Assembly: GCA_963780795.1 (NCBI GenBank)
Contig: CAWADH010000008.1
Span: 992,001-1,056,000 of the forward strand
Length of the DNA: 64,000 nt
Source: DATJGR01 sp963780795
Lineage (GTDB): Bacteria; Pseudomonadota; Gammaproteobacteria; Pseudomonadales; Azotimanducaceae
Direction: 5' to 3'
This document shows positions 1 through 10,185 of the stretch, piece after piece. How positions within the stretch are numbered: the first letter of the stretch is position 1; each line of letters begins with the position of its first letter. The position numbers and the translations under genes were made by a program. The notes beneath the pieces were generated by a model. It saw only the letters and a list, made by a program, of their open reading frames with translations. It was not told the DNA's origin and did not search any database.

Positions 1-1
1 C

Positions 2-1555
2 CCGCCGCCACACCACGACATCTATTCGATCGAGGACATCGCGCAGCTGATCCACGATCTGAAGAACGCGAACCCCGACGCGCGTATCAGCGTGAAGCTC
101 GGTGCGGAAATCGGCGTGGGAACCGTTGCAACCGGCGTAACGAAGGCGCGCGCGGACCACCTGGTCATTGCCGGCGACACCGGAGGAACTGGCGCGTCGC
201 CGCTCACGTCGATCAAGCACGCGGGCGTGCCATGGGAGCTCGGCATCGCGGAGACGCATCAGACGCTCGTGATGAACAATCTGCGTTCGCGAGTGGTATT
301 GCAGACCGATGGGCAGCTGAAGACCGGCCGCGACGTGGCAATTGCCGCATTTCTCGGTGCCGAGGAATTCGGCTTTGCCACTGCGCCCCTCGTTACGCTC
401 GGTTGCATCATGATGCGCAAGTGTCACCTCAACACCTGTCCCGTCGGTGTCGCGACGCAAGATCCCGAGCTGCGCAAGAAATTCAGCGGGAAGCCGGAAT
501 ACGTCGTGAACTATCTGTTCATGGTGGCGAAAGAGCTGCGCATGATCATGGCGGAGCTCGGCTTCCGCACCGTCAACGAGATGGTCGGGCGCGTCGATGC
601 GCTGAAAGTCGACGCCGCGGTGAATCACTGGAAAGCGAAGGGCCTGGATCTGTCGCAAATTCTCGCACCGGCGGAAGAGCCCGAAGATTTTCTTGGATCC
701 TACGCACAGCACAAGCAGGACCACGAACTCGACATGGCGCTCGACAACGAGCTGATCCGTCTGGCCGAACCCGCGCTCGCGACCGGCGAGAAGGTGCTGC
801 ACAACCTGCCGATCGTGAACACGAACCGCGTCGTCGGCGGCATGCTGTCGAACGCGATCATCAAGCGCGTCGGACCCGGGATGTTGCCCGACGGCACGAT
901 CCATTTCCGTTTCTACGGCAGCGCCGGGCAGAGCTTCGGCGCGTGGCTCGCGAAAGGCGTGACGCTCGAAGTAGAAGGCGATGCGAACGACTATGTTGGC
1001 AAAGGTCTTTCCGGCGGCCGCATCATCATCTATCCGCCCACCACGAGTTCGTTCGCGGCGGAACGCAACATTCTCATCGGCAACGTCGTGCTCTACGGCG
1101 CAACCAGCGGCGAAGCCTATTTCCGCGGCATCGCGGCGGAGCGTTTCGCGGTGCGCAATAGCGGCGCGAACGCGGTCATCGAAGGCGTAGGTGACCATGG
1201 ATGTGAATACATGACCGGCGGTCGAGTGGTCGTGTTGGGAGAAACCGGTCGCAACTTCGCCGCCGGCATGAGCGGCGGCGTCGCGTACGTGTGGGACCCG
1301 AACGGCCTATTAAAGCAGCGCTGCAACACCGAAATGGTGGAACTCGAAGCGCTCGCCGAAGACGAGGACATCATCGAATTGAAGAAGGCGATCGAGAATC
1401 ACCTCGAGTTCACCGGTTCGACCGTTGCCAAGTCGATCCTTCACGACTGGGCGCGATCGTTGGCGCGGTTCGTCAAAGTGATGCCAACCGATTACAAGCG
1501 CGTTCTCCAGGCACGCAAAGCCGGCGAGCCGCTGCCGTTCGCTGCCGAAGCATAA
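2..1555 (+). CDS. gltB: Glutamate synthase large subunit, C-terminal part (5' end outside window)
   Basis: This is the last ~517 residues of the NADPH-dependent glutamate synthase alpha chain, which makes glutamate from 2-oxoglutarate and glutamine-derived ammonia. The reading frame is open from base 2 with family sequence (PPPHHDIYSIEDIAQLIHDL), so the gene begins upstream of the window. The visible part holds the end of the FMN-binding synthase barrel, the 3Fe-4S cysteine cluster (Cys codons at 404, 422 and 437, within CIMMRKCHLNTCPVG), and the Gly-rich C-terminal GXGXG beta-helix domain from about base 850. The small subunit gltD follows after 12 bp, as in a normal gltBD operon. Identity is certain; only the N-terminal amidotransferase domain cannot be checked. 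Confidence 0.98.
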   Translation, partial: PPPHHDIYSIEDIAQLIHDLKNANPDARISVKLGAEIGVGTVATGVTKARADHLVIAGDTGGTGASPLTSIKHAGVPWELGIAETHQTLVMNNLRSRVVLQTDGQLKTGRDVAIAAFLGAEEFGFATAPLVTLGCIMMRKCHLNTCPVGVATQDPELRKKFSGKPEYVVNYLFMVAKELRMIMAELGFRTVNEMVGRVDALKVDAAVNHWKAKGLDLSQILAPAEEPEDFLGSYAQHKQDHELDMALDNELIRLAEPALATGEKVLHNLPIVNTNRVVGGMLSNAIIKRVGPGMLPDGTIHFRFYGSAGQSFGAWLAKGVTLEVEGDANDYVGKGLSGGRIIIYPPTTSSFAAERNILIGNVVLYGATSGEAYFRGIAAERFAVRNSGANAVIEGVGDHGCEYMTGGRVVVLGETGRNFAAGMSGGVAYVWDPNGLLKQRCNTEMVELEALAEDEDIIELKKAIENHLEFTGSTVAKSILHDWARSLARFVKVMPTDYKRVLQARKAGEPLPFAAEA

Positions 1556-1567
1556 GCAGACAGCAGA

Positions 1568-3025
<1,458 letters not shown>

Positions 3026-3044
3026 CCGTCTCCAACGGCGGCGC

Positions 3045-4583
3045 TCAATCGAGCGTCGCCTGTACCGAAGCGAACGTTCTCACCCACGGCTCTACCCGGC
3101 CAACGCTCGCCGGCAGTGATGCCGCGGCAGATTTGGCTTCGGCTTGCGTGGCGTAGCTGCCGTACGCAATCGCAAACCATGGCACGCCGTCGCGCTTCGT
3201 CTCGAACGTGGCGAACTGCTCCTTGTGGTCCTGCTGGCGCAGGAACTGGTCGCGCTTTTCGCGGCTGGTGGTCGCGAACAATTGCAGCGTGAAGTATTTG
3301 CCCGGCTGATCGCGTATCCATTGGGCCGAACGCGGCTTGCCAACGGCCGAAGTCGGGGGCGAGTTCTGTTGCTTCGTGCTGGCAACCTGCGGCATTGCCT
3401 CGGGCGCTTTGTTGACGGGTTCTGCGACCGGCTTGGCGGGAGGCTCCGCGACAGGCTTCGGTGCAGCCGTCACCGGTGCGGATTCGACGCGCTTCGTTTC
3501 GGGAGCGGTCGCGGGTACCGCAACGACAGCCGCAGTCTCCTTGGGTGGTTCGACCCGCGGCTTCGGTGTTTCCGCCGGCATTTGCGTAGCCTGAGGCGCC
3601 GCGGATTCGGCGATCCGCGCGATGGGCGGCCTCGGAATCGCGAGCGTCGCGGTTCCGCTGACCGGCGCTGTCGGTTCAGCCACCTGCGCGACGCTCGTCT
3701 GTTCTTTGCTCGATTCTGCGGTGGGTTTCGGATAGCTGTTGAAGATCAGCCATCCGAGACCCGCACCGATCAACACCAGTACGACCAGCGCGCGGTGCAT
3801 CCGCGGCAGCCAGCGCCGCTCTTCGCTGATCGTGAGATCCCCGGTGAGGATGGCGCTCGCCAGCTCGTCGATGCGCCCGGGCATACCGGTCGACCCGCCG
3901 ACGATCACCGACAGTTCGTTCTGCGTGAACGCCGAGCGATCGTGCAATCCCGCCTGTGCGAGCCGAAACGCGACGTAGCGTCGCGATTCGTCGTCGTTGA
4001 ACGGCGTCAAACGGATCTCGTGCCAGTTCTGCGCCTGATCGGTGCGCTTCGATGCCTTGTCGAGCGATTGCACGAAGTACGCTTCCGCGAAGAACACCAT
4101 GCGAAGGCCATCTTCTGCACCGGCATCGACCAGCTTCAGCAACTGCTCGAGCGCCCGCAGTTCGAGCAGATGTGCATCGTCGATCAGCACCAGGCAGTAG
4201 CGGTGCGCGTCGATCTGCTCCTGCACGTGCAACGCGATGAGTTCGAGCAAAAGGCGTGGATCGGCATTGGCCGGCGCCGCCATGCCGAATCCCTGAATGA
4301 TTCCGGCCAGGACCTCGCGCGTGTCGCTTGTCAGGTTGGCGTTGATGCGCGCGGCTTTTACACCCGGATCCAGCCCCTTCGACAGCGCTCGATACAGCGT
4401 GGACTTGCCGACACCGCGTTCGCCGGTAACGACCAGGAGGCGCCGAGACCAACGCGCCAGGTGACGCAGTTCCTCGAGGCGCCGACCACGATCACCTTCG
4501 CCGAAGAATTCGTCGGTAGCTTCCCGAAACGGGTTCTTCGACAGTCCCAACGCTTCCAGTGAGGGGCGTGCGCTATTCTTCAC
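3045..4583 (-). CDS. damX: DamX-like protein: ExeA/GspA-type AAA ATPase fused to a C-terminal SPOR domain
   Basis: About 512 residues. The N-terminal half is an ExeA/GspA-like AAA domain with Walker A VTGERGVGKST (residues 52-62) and Walker B CLVLIDDAHLLEL. A single membrane segment (ALVVLVLIGAGLGWLIF) follows, then a long Pro/Ala/Lys/Glu-rich periplasmic linker and a C-terminal SPOR domain starting at KYFTLQLFATTS, the kind that binds denuded septal peptidoglycan. The chosen start is GTG at 4583, overlapping the aroB stop by 11 bp; an ATG at 4622 would overlap aroB by 50 bp and adds non-conserved residues. Position after aroK-aroB matches damX, so a role in cell division is inferred. The AAA half is also related to MshM/ExeA, which is missing from the msh locus further along. 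Confidence 0.85.
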   Translation of the reverse strand: MKNSARPSLEALGLSKNPFREATDEFFGEGDRGRRLEELRHLARWSRRLLVVTGERGVGKSTLYRALSKGLDPGVKAARINANLTSDTREVLAGIIQGFGMAAPANADPRLLLELIALHVQEQIDAHRYCLVLIDDAHLLELRALEQLLKLVDAGAEDGLRMVFFAEAYFVQSLDKASKRTDQAQNWHEIRLTPFNDDESRRYVAFRLAQAGLHDRSAFTQNELSVIVGGSTGMPGRIDELASAILTGDLTISEERRWLPRMHRALVVLVLIGAGLGWLIFNSYPKPTAESSKEQTSVAQVAEPTAPVSGTATLAIPRPPIARIAESAAPQATQMPAETPKPRVEPPKETAAVVAVPATAPETKRVESAPVTAAPKPVAEPPAKPVAEPVNKAPEAMPQVASTKQQNSPPTSAVGKPRSAQWIRDQPGKYFTLQLFATTSREKRDQFLRQQDHKEQFATFETKRDGVPWFAIAYGSYATQAEAKSAAASLPASVGRVEPWVRTFASVQATLD

Positions 4584-5673
4584 ACAAGCCGCCGTGGGCC
4601 GAGAGCGTATCCTTGAACGCACCCGGATCGAATGTCTCCGTAACGATCACGTCGCCGATGGCGCGCGCCAACACCAGCCGCAATCGCCCGTCTACCGTCT
4701 TCTTGTCCATGCCCATCGCCGACTGCATGGCGTCAGGCGTGATGTTTCCGGGCGGAACCACGGGCAAGCCAAAGGCGGCGACGAGCGATTTGATGCGTCT
4801 TCCGGCGGCGCGATCAAGCATGCCTGTTCGCATCGACAGATCGGTGGCCAACACCATGCCGATCGCGACCGCTTCGCCGTGCAGATACTCGTAGCGCGTG
4901 AGCGTCTCGATCGCATGACCAAACGTATGACCGTAGTTCAGGATCGCGCGCACGCCGTCCTCGCGTTCGTCCACCGCGACCACCGCGGCCTTCACCGCGC
5001 ACGACGTGAGCACCGCATGCTTCAACACGGCGGCGTCGCGACGCAGTAGATCGGCGACGTGCGCTTCGAGCCATTCGAAGAAGCGCGCGTCGCGGATGAT
5101 CCCGTATTTGATGACCTCCGCGATGCCCGCGAGGTACTCGCGAGCCGGCAGAGAGACGAGCGTTCGCAGATCGGCCAGTACCAGCCGCGGCTGATAGAAA
5201 GCGCCGATCATGTTCTTGCCTTGCGGGTGGTTCACCGCGGTCTTCCCGCCGACCGACGAATCCACACACGCGAGCAGCGTCGTCGGCACCTGAATCAACG
5301 CAACGCCGCGCTGATAGGTTGCAGCGGCGAAACCTGCGATGTCGCCGATCACGCCGCCGCCGAGTGCAATGAGCGTAGTAGAGCGGTTGTGGCGATGCGC
5401 CATCAGGTGGTCGAGCACGCGCGCGTACGTCTGCAGCGTCTTGTGCTGCTCGCCGTCGGGCAGAACACACGCGTCTACCTGATATCCGGCCAACGTCGAC
5501 TCGAGCGCGTTCAGATACAGCGGCGCAATCGTCTCGTTGGTGACGACGCACACCTGTCGGCCCGGAATGTACGGCGCAAACTGGGCACGGTCGTTCAGGA
5601 GGCCCGTGCCGATGCGGATCGGGTAGCTGCGATCGCCGAGTTCTACCGACAGCGTTTCAGTCACACGAAGCAC
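4573..5673 (-). CDS. aroB: 3-dehydroquinate synthase
   Basis: A 366-residue enzyme of the shikimate pathway that converts DAHP to 3-dehydroquinate using bound NAD and a divalent metal. Visible motifs are the NAD-binding loop GGGVIGDIAGFAAATYQRG, the conserved DSSVGGKTAVNHPQGKN segment and the metal-binding NYGHTFGHAIE. The written start is GTG at 5673, overlapping aroK by 13 bp. A second GTG at 5664 would give a 4-bp GTGA overlap and may be the true start. It lies between aroK and damX, the standard gammaproteobacterial order, and is probably translationally coupled to both. Confidence 0.97.
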   Translation of the reverse strand: MLRVTETLSVELGDRSYPIRIGTGLLNDRAQFAPYIPGRQVCVVTNETIAPLYLNALESTLAGYQVDACVLPDGEQHKTLQTYARVLDHLMAHRHNRSTTLIALGGGVIGDIAGFAAATYQRGVALIQVPTTLLACVDSSVGGKTAVNHPQGKNMIGAFYQPRLVLADLRTLVSLPAREYLAGIAEVIKYGIIRDARFFEWLEAHVADLLRRDAAVLKHAVLTSCAVKAAVVAVDEREDGVRAILNYGHTFGHAIETLTRYEYLHGEAVAIGMVLATDLSMRTGMLDRAAGRRIKSLVAAFGLPVVPPGNITPDAMQSAMGMDKKTVDGRLRLVLARAIGDVIVTETFDPGAFKDTLSAHGGLCEE

Positions 5674-6194
5674 CCGTCGCGGCGCAGATGATCGGCGACC
5701 TCCTTCGCCAACGCTTTTGCTGAGTGTCGATCGGCGCAGAAGCGGTAGTTCGCGATGCTCGTGTAGAGCGGCGCGCGTTCCTGCGAGAGACGCTCGAGCG
5801 TGGCACGGGCGTCACCTTGCCGAAGCAACGGCCGTCTCTTGTCGCGACGCGTGCGTTCGACCAGCCTTTCTATTGGCGAGTCGAGAAACACGACGATTCC
5901 ACGCGCGGCCAGATTGCGACGATTTTCCTCGCGTAGAACCACTCCGCCGCCGGTTGCGAGAACTACCCCGTCGCGCTGCGTCAGTTCGTCCACCACCTGA
6001 CACTCGCGATCGCGGAAGCCGGCTTCGCCCTCTTTGTCGAAAATCCACGCGATGTCGGCGCCCGCCTTTTCCTCTACGACGCGATCGGTATCGAAGAACG
6101 GTAGCCCCAGTTCATCGGACAGCAAGCGACCCACGGTCGTCTTACCGACGGCCATGAGTCCGATCAAAAACACGTTGTGATTCCTGTTGACCAT
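5661..6194 (-). CDS. aroK: Shikimate kinase
   Basis: About 177 residues. It phosphorylates shikimate using ATP. The P-loop is LIGLMAVGKTTVGR, the shikimate-binding Asp pair is FFDTDRV, and the LID/substrate region shows FRDREC and ATGGGVVLREENR, all normal for the family. I use the ATG at 6194 (MVNRNHNVFLIG). An in-frame ATG at 6212 exists, but it lies in the loop of a 9-bp inverted repeat (6202-6224) and would add a tail (MAPFVV) not typical of the family. It lies downstream of pilQ on the same strand and starts the aroKB-damX set. Confidence 0.95.
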   Translation of the reverse strand: MVNRNHNVFLIGLMAVGKTTVGRLLSDELGLPFFDTDRVVEEKAGADIAWIFDKEGEAGFRDRECQVVDELTQRDGVVLATGGGVVLREENRRNLAARGIVVFLDSPIERLVERTRRDKRRPLLRQGDARATLERLSQERAPLYTSIANYRFCADRHSAKALAKEVADHLRRDGCFV

Positions 6195-6201
6195 AACGAC
6201 G

Positions 6202-6258
6202 AACGGCGCCATGAGGGCGCCGTTCAGTCTAATACGGGGACAGTCGCAAGTCTGTCCC
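6202..6258 (-). repeat. Two inverted repeats between pilQ and aroK
   Basis: AACGGCGCC (6202-6210) pairs with GGCGCCGTT (6216-6224) around a 5-nt loop, and GGGACAG (6237-6243) pairs with CTGTCCC (6252-6258) around an 8-nt loop. Neither is followed by a T-run on the transcribed (minus) strand, so they are not classic terminators. They could be an attenuator or mRNA-processing structure separating the pil and aro messages. Confidence 0.5.
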
Positions 6259-6269
6259 TCGAGCCGGGA

Positions 6270-8462
6270 TCACCGCGTTGTCAGAGAATCCTGAATGATT
6301 CGCGGCGTGATGAAGATCAGCAGTTCCTGTTTGTCGGTCTTGTCGAGTGTCTTGCGGAACAACCGACCGACGTACGGGAGATCGCCGAGGAACGGCGTCT
6401 TCTCGGTCGACTCCGTTACCTGATCCTTGAAGATGCCACCCAATACGACCGTTTGCGCATTATCGACCAGGACCTGCGTCTTGACCTGGTTGGTGTCGAT
6501 ACTCGGAACGCCGTTGAAGACCTGGCCGACCGAGTCCTGGTTTACCTTCAGAGTCATGATGATGCGGTCGTCAGGCGTAATCTGAGGCGTGACTTCCAGC
6601 GACAACACGGCTTCTTTGAACGACACCGACGTTGCACCGCTGCTCGACGCTTCCTGATACGGAATTTCGGTACCGGACCGGATCTCCGCCATCTGCTTGT
6701 CCGCGGTGATCACCTTCGGCCGTGCGACGACTTGTGCGCGACCATCGACTTCGAGCGCGGTCAGCTCGAGGTCGACGAGGTAGTCGGAGCCGGTGAAGCC
6801 GATACCGAAGCTCGAACTCGCCGCGGCAACGCCGAGGTCGACGACCAGATCGTCCGGAGACGTGACCTGACCGGTACCCGTCACAGAAATGTTCTGCAGT
6901 TCGTTCAACGTGTTCAGGCTACCACCGGTCTTGATCGTGGTCCCGTTGGAGTTCGTCAGGCTCGCGCCACCCCAGCGAATGCCGAGTTCCTGATCGAAGT
7001 TGGTGCTGGCCGTGACGATTCGCGACTCGATCAACACCTGACGAACGGGAATGTCGAGGCGCGAGATCACTTTGCGGAACTCTTCGAGACGATCCGCCGT
7101 GTCGGTGAGGATGATCGAGTTGGTGCGCTCGTCGACGATCACGCTGCCGCGCGACGACACGATCGAGTTGCGACCGCCGCCTGCAGCACCCGACGGTTGC
7201 GCAGCCGCGCCCGCCGGACCCGAACCGGCCTTACCGCCAGCGCTGGTGCTGAACAGTTTGTAGAGTTCGGTCGCGTTGGCGTAGCGGACCTGGATGAACT
7301 CGGTGCGCAGCGGTGCGAGCTCCGAGATCTGCCGCTGGTTCTCGAGTTCGAGTTTCTCCCGTGCCGCGATTTCCGCAGCGGGCGCGACCAGCAGAACGTT
7401 CCCGACCTGGCGCTTGTCGAGACCCTTAGTCTTGAGAATCAGCTCCAGCGCCTGGTCCCACGGTACGTTCTTCAGACGCAACGTGATGCGACCCGACACG
7501 GTGTCGCTCGCGACCAGGTTCAGATCGGTGAAGTCAGCGATCAGCTGCAGCACCGAGCGGACTTCGATGTCCTGGAAATTCAGCGACAGCTTCTCGCCTT
7601 TGTACTTGAAGACGTCGTCGCGCTGCGCGAGTTCTTTGTCGCTGATCGGGTTCACGTTGATGGTCAGCGTCTGGTCCGCCTGATAAGCGAGATAGTCGTA
7701 GTTGCCTTTCGCGGCGATCGTGATCGCGATGTTCGGACCGACCTGAACCGCATCGACCACTTGAACCGGCGTCGCGAAGTCGGTGACGTCGAGACGACGG
7801 CGCAGATTGTCGGGCAGCTGCGTGTTGCGGATCTGAACCTTGATCGAGCCGCCTTCGCTGCTCACGTCGACCGGTGCTTTAGGATCCGACAGCGTTACGA
7901 CGATCCGGCCTTCGCCGTTCTCGCCGCGACGGAAGTCGACGTCTGAAACGTGCGAGTCGCGCGACGGTGCGACTTCCGTCTTCACGACGTCCGCGTCACC
8001 GTACTTCGACGGCGTCGGAACCGCTTGCGCGCCACCACCGGTACCGACGTACATGAACAGCGTGTCGCCTTCGACCTTCGTTTCGTACGGTACGAGCTGG
8101 GTCAGGTTCACGATAACGCGCGTGCGGTCTTTCGCTTCGATGACCGTCACTTCGCGCGCGTTGCCGGTGCCGAGGCTGTGGTATTTGGTGGTCAGTGCGC
8201 TCTTCGTATCCATAAGATCGAGCGCGATGCGGGCCGGCGATTCGATCGTATAGCCCTTCGGATCCGGCGGTGCACCATCGAATTTCATTCGAATTTCGGT
8301 CTTGTCACCGGGGAGCGACGAGAACTCGATGGACTCCATCGTGGACGCCATCGCCGACCCGGCGACGAGCCACGACAGCACCGCAATGAGTCCAGTCATC
8401 GCGCCGCGCGCACGCGCCCGATGCAATGCTGAAGTTCTTGTTTCCATATTCTTCACCCTCAT
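6270..8462 (-). CDS. pilQ: Type IV pilus secretin PilQ
   Basis: About 730 residues; the outer-membrane channel through which the type IVa pilus leaves the cell. It has a signal peptide (GLIAVLSWLVAGSAMA), N-terminal AMIN domains that bind peptidoglycan (including FSSLPGDKTEIRMKF), an STN/N0 domain (LSLNFQDIEVRSVLQLIADF), a KH-like secretin_N domain with a Gly/Ala-rich insert, and the C-terminal secretin barrel (VVLGGIFKDQVTESTEKTPF). I place the start at ATG 8462, which overlaps the pilP stop as ATGA and has GGAGGA about 11 bp upstream. An ATG at 8447 is an alternative. It is the last gene of pilMNOPQ. Confidence 0.96.
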   Translation of the reverse strand: MRVKNMETRTSALHRARARGAMTGLIAVLSWLVAGSAMASTMESIEFSSLPGDKTEIRMKFDGAPPDPKGYTIESPARIALDLMDTKSALTTKYHSLGTGNAREVTVIEAKDRTRVIVNLTQLVPYETKVEGDTLFMYVGTGGGAQAVPTPSKYGDADVVKTEVAPSRDSHVSDVDFRRGENGEGRIVVTLSDPKAPVDVSSEGGSIKVQIRNTQLPDNLRRRLDVTDFATPVQVVDAVQVGPNIAITIAAKGNYDYLAYQADQTLTINVNPISDKELAQRDDVFKYKGEKLSLNFQDIEVRSVLQLIADFTDLNLVASDTVSGRITLRLKNVPWDQALELILKTKGLDKRQVGNVLLVAPAAEIAAREKLELENQRQISELAPLRTEFIQVRYANATELYKLFSTSAGGKAGSGPAGAAAQPSGAAGGGRNSIVSSRGSVIVDERTNSIILTDTADRLEEFRKVISRLDIPVRQVLIESRIVTASTNFDQELGIRWGGASLTNSNGTTIKTGGSLNTLNELQNISVTGTGQVTSPDDLVVDLGVAAASSSFGIGFTGSDYLVDLELTALEVDGRAQVVARPKVITADKQMAEIRSGTEIPYQEASSSGATSVSFKEAVLSLEVTPQITPDDRIIMTLKVNQDSVGQVFNGVPSIDTNQVKTQVLVDNAQTVVLGGIFKDQVTESTEKTPFLGDLPYVGRLFRKTLDKTDKQELLIFITPRIIQDSLTTR

Positions 8463-8998
8463 GACTGAGCGCTTCCTCCAAGGTTCACGGTGCGTTCGCG
8501 CTCTACCCAACCGCCGGTACCGTCGGACACAATCTCTAACAGCTCTATCCTGTTCTCGTCGATCGCGAGAATCTTTCCGTTATCCAATCCCATGTAGTCG
8601 CCCATCTGCACGCGGTGCACGCCGCCGTTCGGATCGCGCACCAGGCCATACAAGCGAGCGCCCTGCGACAGCGTTCCTACCATCGCGATCGCGCCAATGT
8701 TGAATTGTTCGAGGAACTGCTTGATGCGATTCGGGTCGGGTTTGACCAATGCAGTCTTCTTGTTCGGATCGACCGGCTTCACGACCACCGGCGGTTCGAA
8801 CGGACTGCGCATGCTCCCCGCACTGTAGGCAAACGCCTGGTACGGCAGGAATTCCGGCAGCGGCTCGATCTGGCCTTTGCCGCGCGCGTCCACTTCGTCC
8901 ATGAAGGCCTTGATGTCCTGGTAGTCGTTGTTTGCCGAACAGCCTGCGATCAGTCCCGCAACGGCCAGGGTCAGCAATGCTTGTCTAGGCGCGCGCAT
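8459..8998 (-). CDS. pilP: Type IV pilus assembly lipoprotein PilP
   Basis: 179 residues, with a lipoprotein signal ending in the lipobox LIAGC (Cys at residue 20). It is an inner-membrane-anchored periplasmic protein that links the PilNO dimer to the secretin PilQ. The C-terminal beta domain (GLVRDPNGGVHRVQMGDYMG) is the usual PilP fold. It overlaps pilQ by 4 bp and abuts pilO by 1 bp, so translation is likely coupled. Confidence 0.95.
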   Translation of the reverse strand: MRAPRQALLTLAVAGLIAGCSANNDYQDIKAFMDEVDARGKGQIEPLPEFLPYQAFAYSAGSMRSPFEPPVVVKPVDPNKKTALVKPDPNRIKQFLEQFNIGAIAMVGTLSQGARLYGLVRDPNGGVHRVQMGDYMGLDNGKILAIDENRIELLEIVSDGTGGWVERERTVNLGGSAQS

Positions 8999-9612
8999 TA
9001 CTTGTCCTCATCTCCCAGGTACCGATACGTCTTCGCGACGATCGACATCTTCAGTTCCGTCGGCGACTTGATCGGTTTGATGTTGAAATCGTGCAACGTC
9101 ACGATCCGCGACAGGTTGGCGACGCCCGAAACGAACGCGCCGATGTTGTGGTATTCGCCGGTGACCACGATCGTGATTGGAAGCTCGACGTAGAACTCCG
9201 CCTTCCGTTCGGGTTGCAGATCGATGCTCTCAATGACGAGCCCGTTGTCGAGCGCCGCAAGCGTGATGTCTTCGATCAGGCCGGGGACTTCGGTGTCGCT
9301 CGGCAGTTGTCGCAACATCGTGCCGAACGACGCTTCCATTTCGTCCTTCTGCTGGCGGTACTGCGGCAGGTTCGCAGCCTGAAAGGCCTTGCTCTCGTAT
9401 TCGCTGCGCAGCGCCGTTTCCTGTTTCCGCGCGGCGTCGAGCACGACTTCCTTGTCGGTGAGATAGAAGAAGTAGCCCGCGAGAACGACTACGACGAAGA
9501 GCACCACCAGGATGATGGCCTTGAGCGGGCCGGGCCAGCCGCCGATGTTGTTGACGTCGAGATCGGATATCTCGAGTCCGCGCAGCTGGTCCAGCGTGTC
9601 CTGAAGCGCCAT
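8998..9612 (-). CDS. pilO: Type IV pilus alignment protein PilO
   Basis: 204 residues. It has one transmembrane helix near residues 30-52 (AIILVVLFVVVVLAGYFFYL), then a coiled coil and a ferredoxin-like periplasmic domain. It forms heterodimers with PilN. The small size, single N-terminal helix and position between pilN and pilP support the call. The gene starts 3 bp after pilN and shares one base with pilP. Confidence 0.95.
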   Translation of the reverse strand: MALQDTLDQLRGLEISDLDVNNIGGWPGPLKAIILVVLFVVVVLAGYFFYLTDKEVVLDAARKQETALRSEYESKAFQAANLPQYRQQKDEMEASFGTMLRQLPSDTEVPGLIEDITLAALDNGLVIESIDLQPERKAEFYVELPITIVVTGEYHNIGAFVSGVANLSRIVTLHDFNIKPIKSPTELKMSIVAKTYRYLGDEDK

Positions 9613-9615
9613 CCG

Positions 9616-10185
9616 TTACTCCTCCCCTTCCGCCCCGGGCTTCTTCGGACTGGTCTGCACGACCGTCATCTGGAAGTTGCTCGCCTGAGCACCGGCTTCG
9701 GAATTTTCCTTGATGCCCTTGAGGTTGGGCTCTTTGAACCACTCGGACGCTTCGAGATTGCGCATTTCGGACGAAATGCGGTTGTTCGATTCGGCGGTAC
9801 CGTCGACGGCAAGCGTGTGCCCATCGAGCTTCATCGACGTGAAGTAGACGCCTTTGGCCAACGTCCTGACGAGTTCATCGAAGACACGCACGATGACGGG
9901 CCGGTTGCCTTGAAGTTCCTGGATGACGCGCATGCGCGCGAGCAGTTGCTCACGCTTCTGTCGCAGATCGCGAATCTCGGCGATCTGCTGGTCGAGCACT
10001 GCGATCTTGTCCTTGATGAACTGGTTGCGGGCGTTCTGCTGCTCCACCGAGTGGTTCAGATACTGGCCGCCGGCGAACACGATCAGTGCGCCGAACAGCA
10101 CCGAGCCGCCCAGGCTGATCAGGAATTCGTTCTTGCGTCGCTCTCGCTCCCATTCGCGCCAGGGGAGTAGGTTGATACGCGCCAT
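9616..10185 (-). CDS. pilN: Type IV pilus alignment protein PilN
   Basis: 189 residues. The cytoplasmic N-terminus ARINLLPWREWERER carries the INLLPWR motif that docks into PilM, followed by one transmembrane helix (FLISLGGSVLFGALIVFAGG), a coiled coil and a ferredoxin-like domain. It overlaps pilM by one base. A paralogous PilN-like gene is found in the msh locus at 48631-49236. Confidence 0.96.
   Translation of the reverse strand: MARINLLPWREWERERRKNEFLISLGGSVLFGALIVFAGGQYLNHSVEQQNARNQFIKDKIAVLDQQIAEIRDLRQKREQLLARMRVIQELQGNRPVIVRVFDELVRTLAKGVYFTSMKLDGHTLAVDGTAESNNRISSEMRNLEASEWFKEPNLKGIKENSEAGAQASNFQMTVVQTSPKKPGAEGEE

Noticed and set aside
3144..4562. Open frame of 472 codons opposite the damX-like gene
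   Set aside because: Antisense shadow; very Arg/Leu-rich and without motifs.
6177..7946. Open frame of 589 codons opposite pilQ
   Set aside because: Antisense shadow; composition is Arg/Asp/Val-rich with no recognisable motifs.
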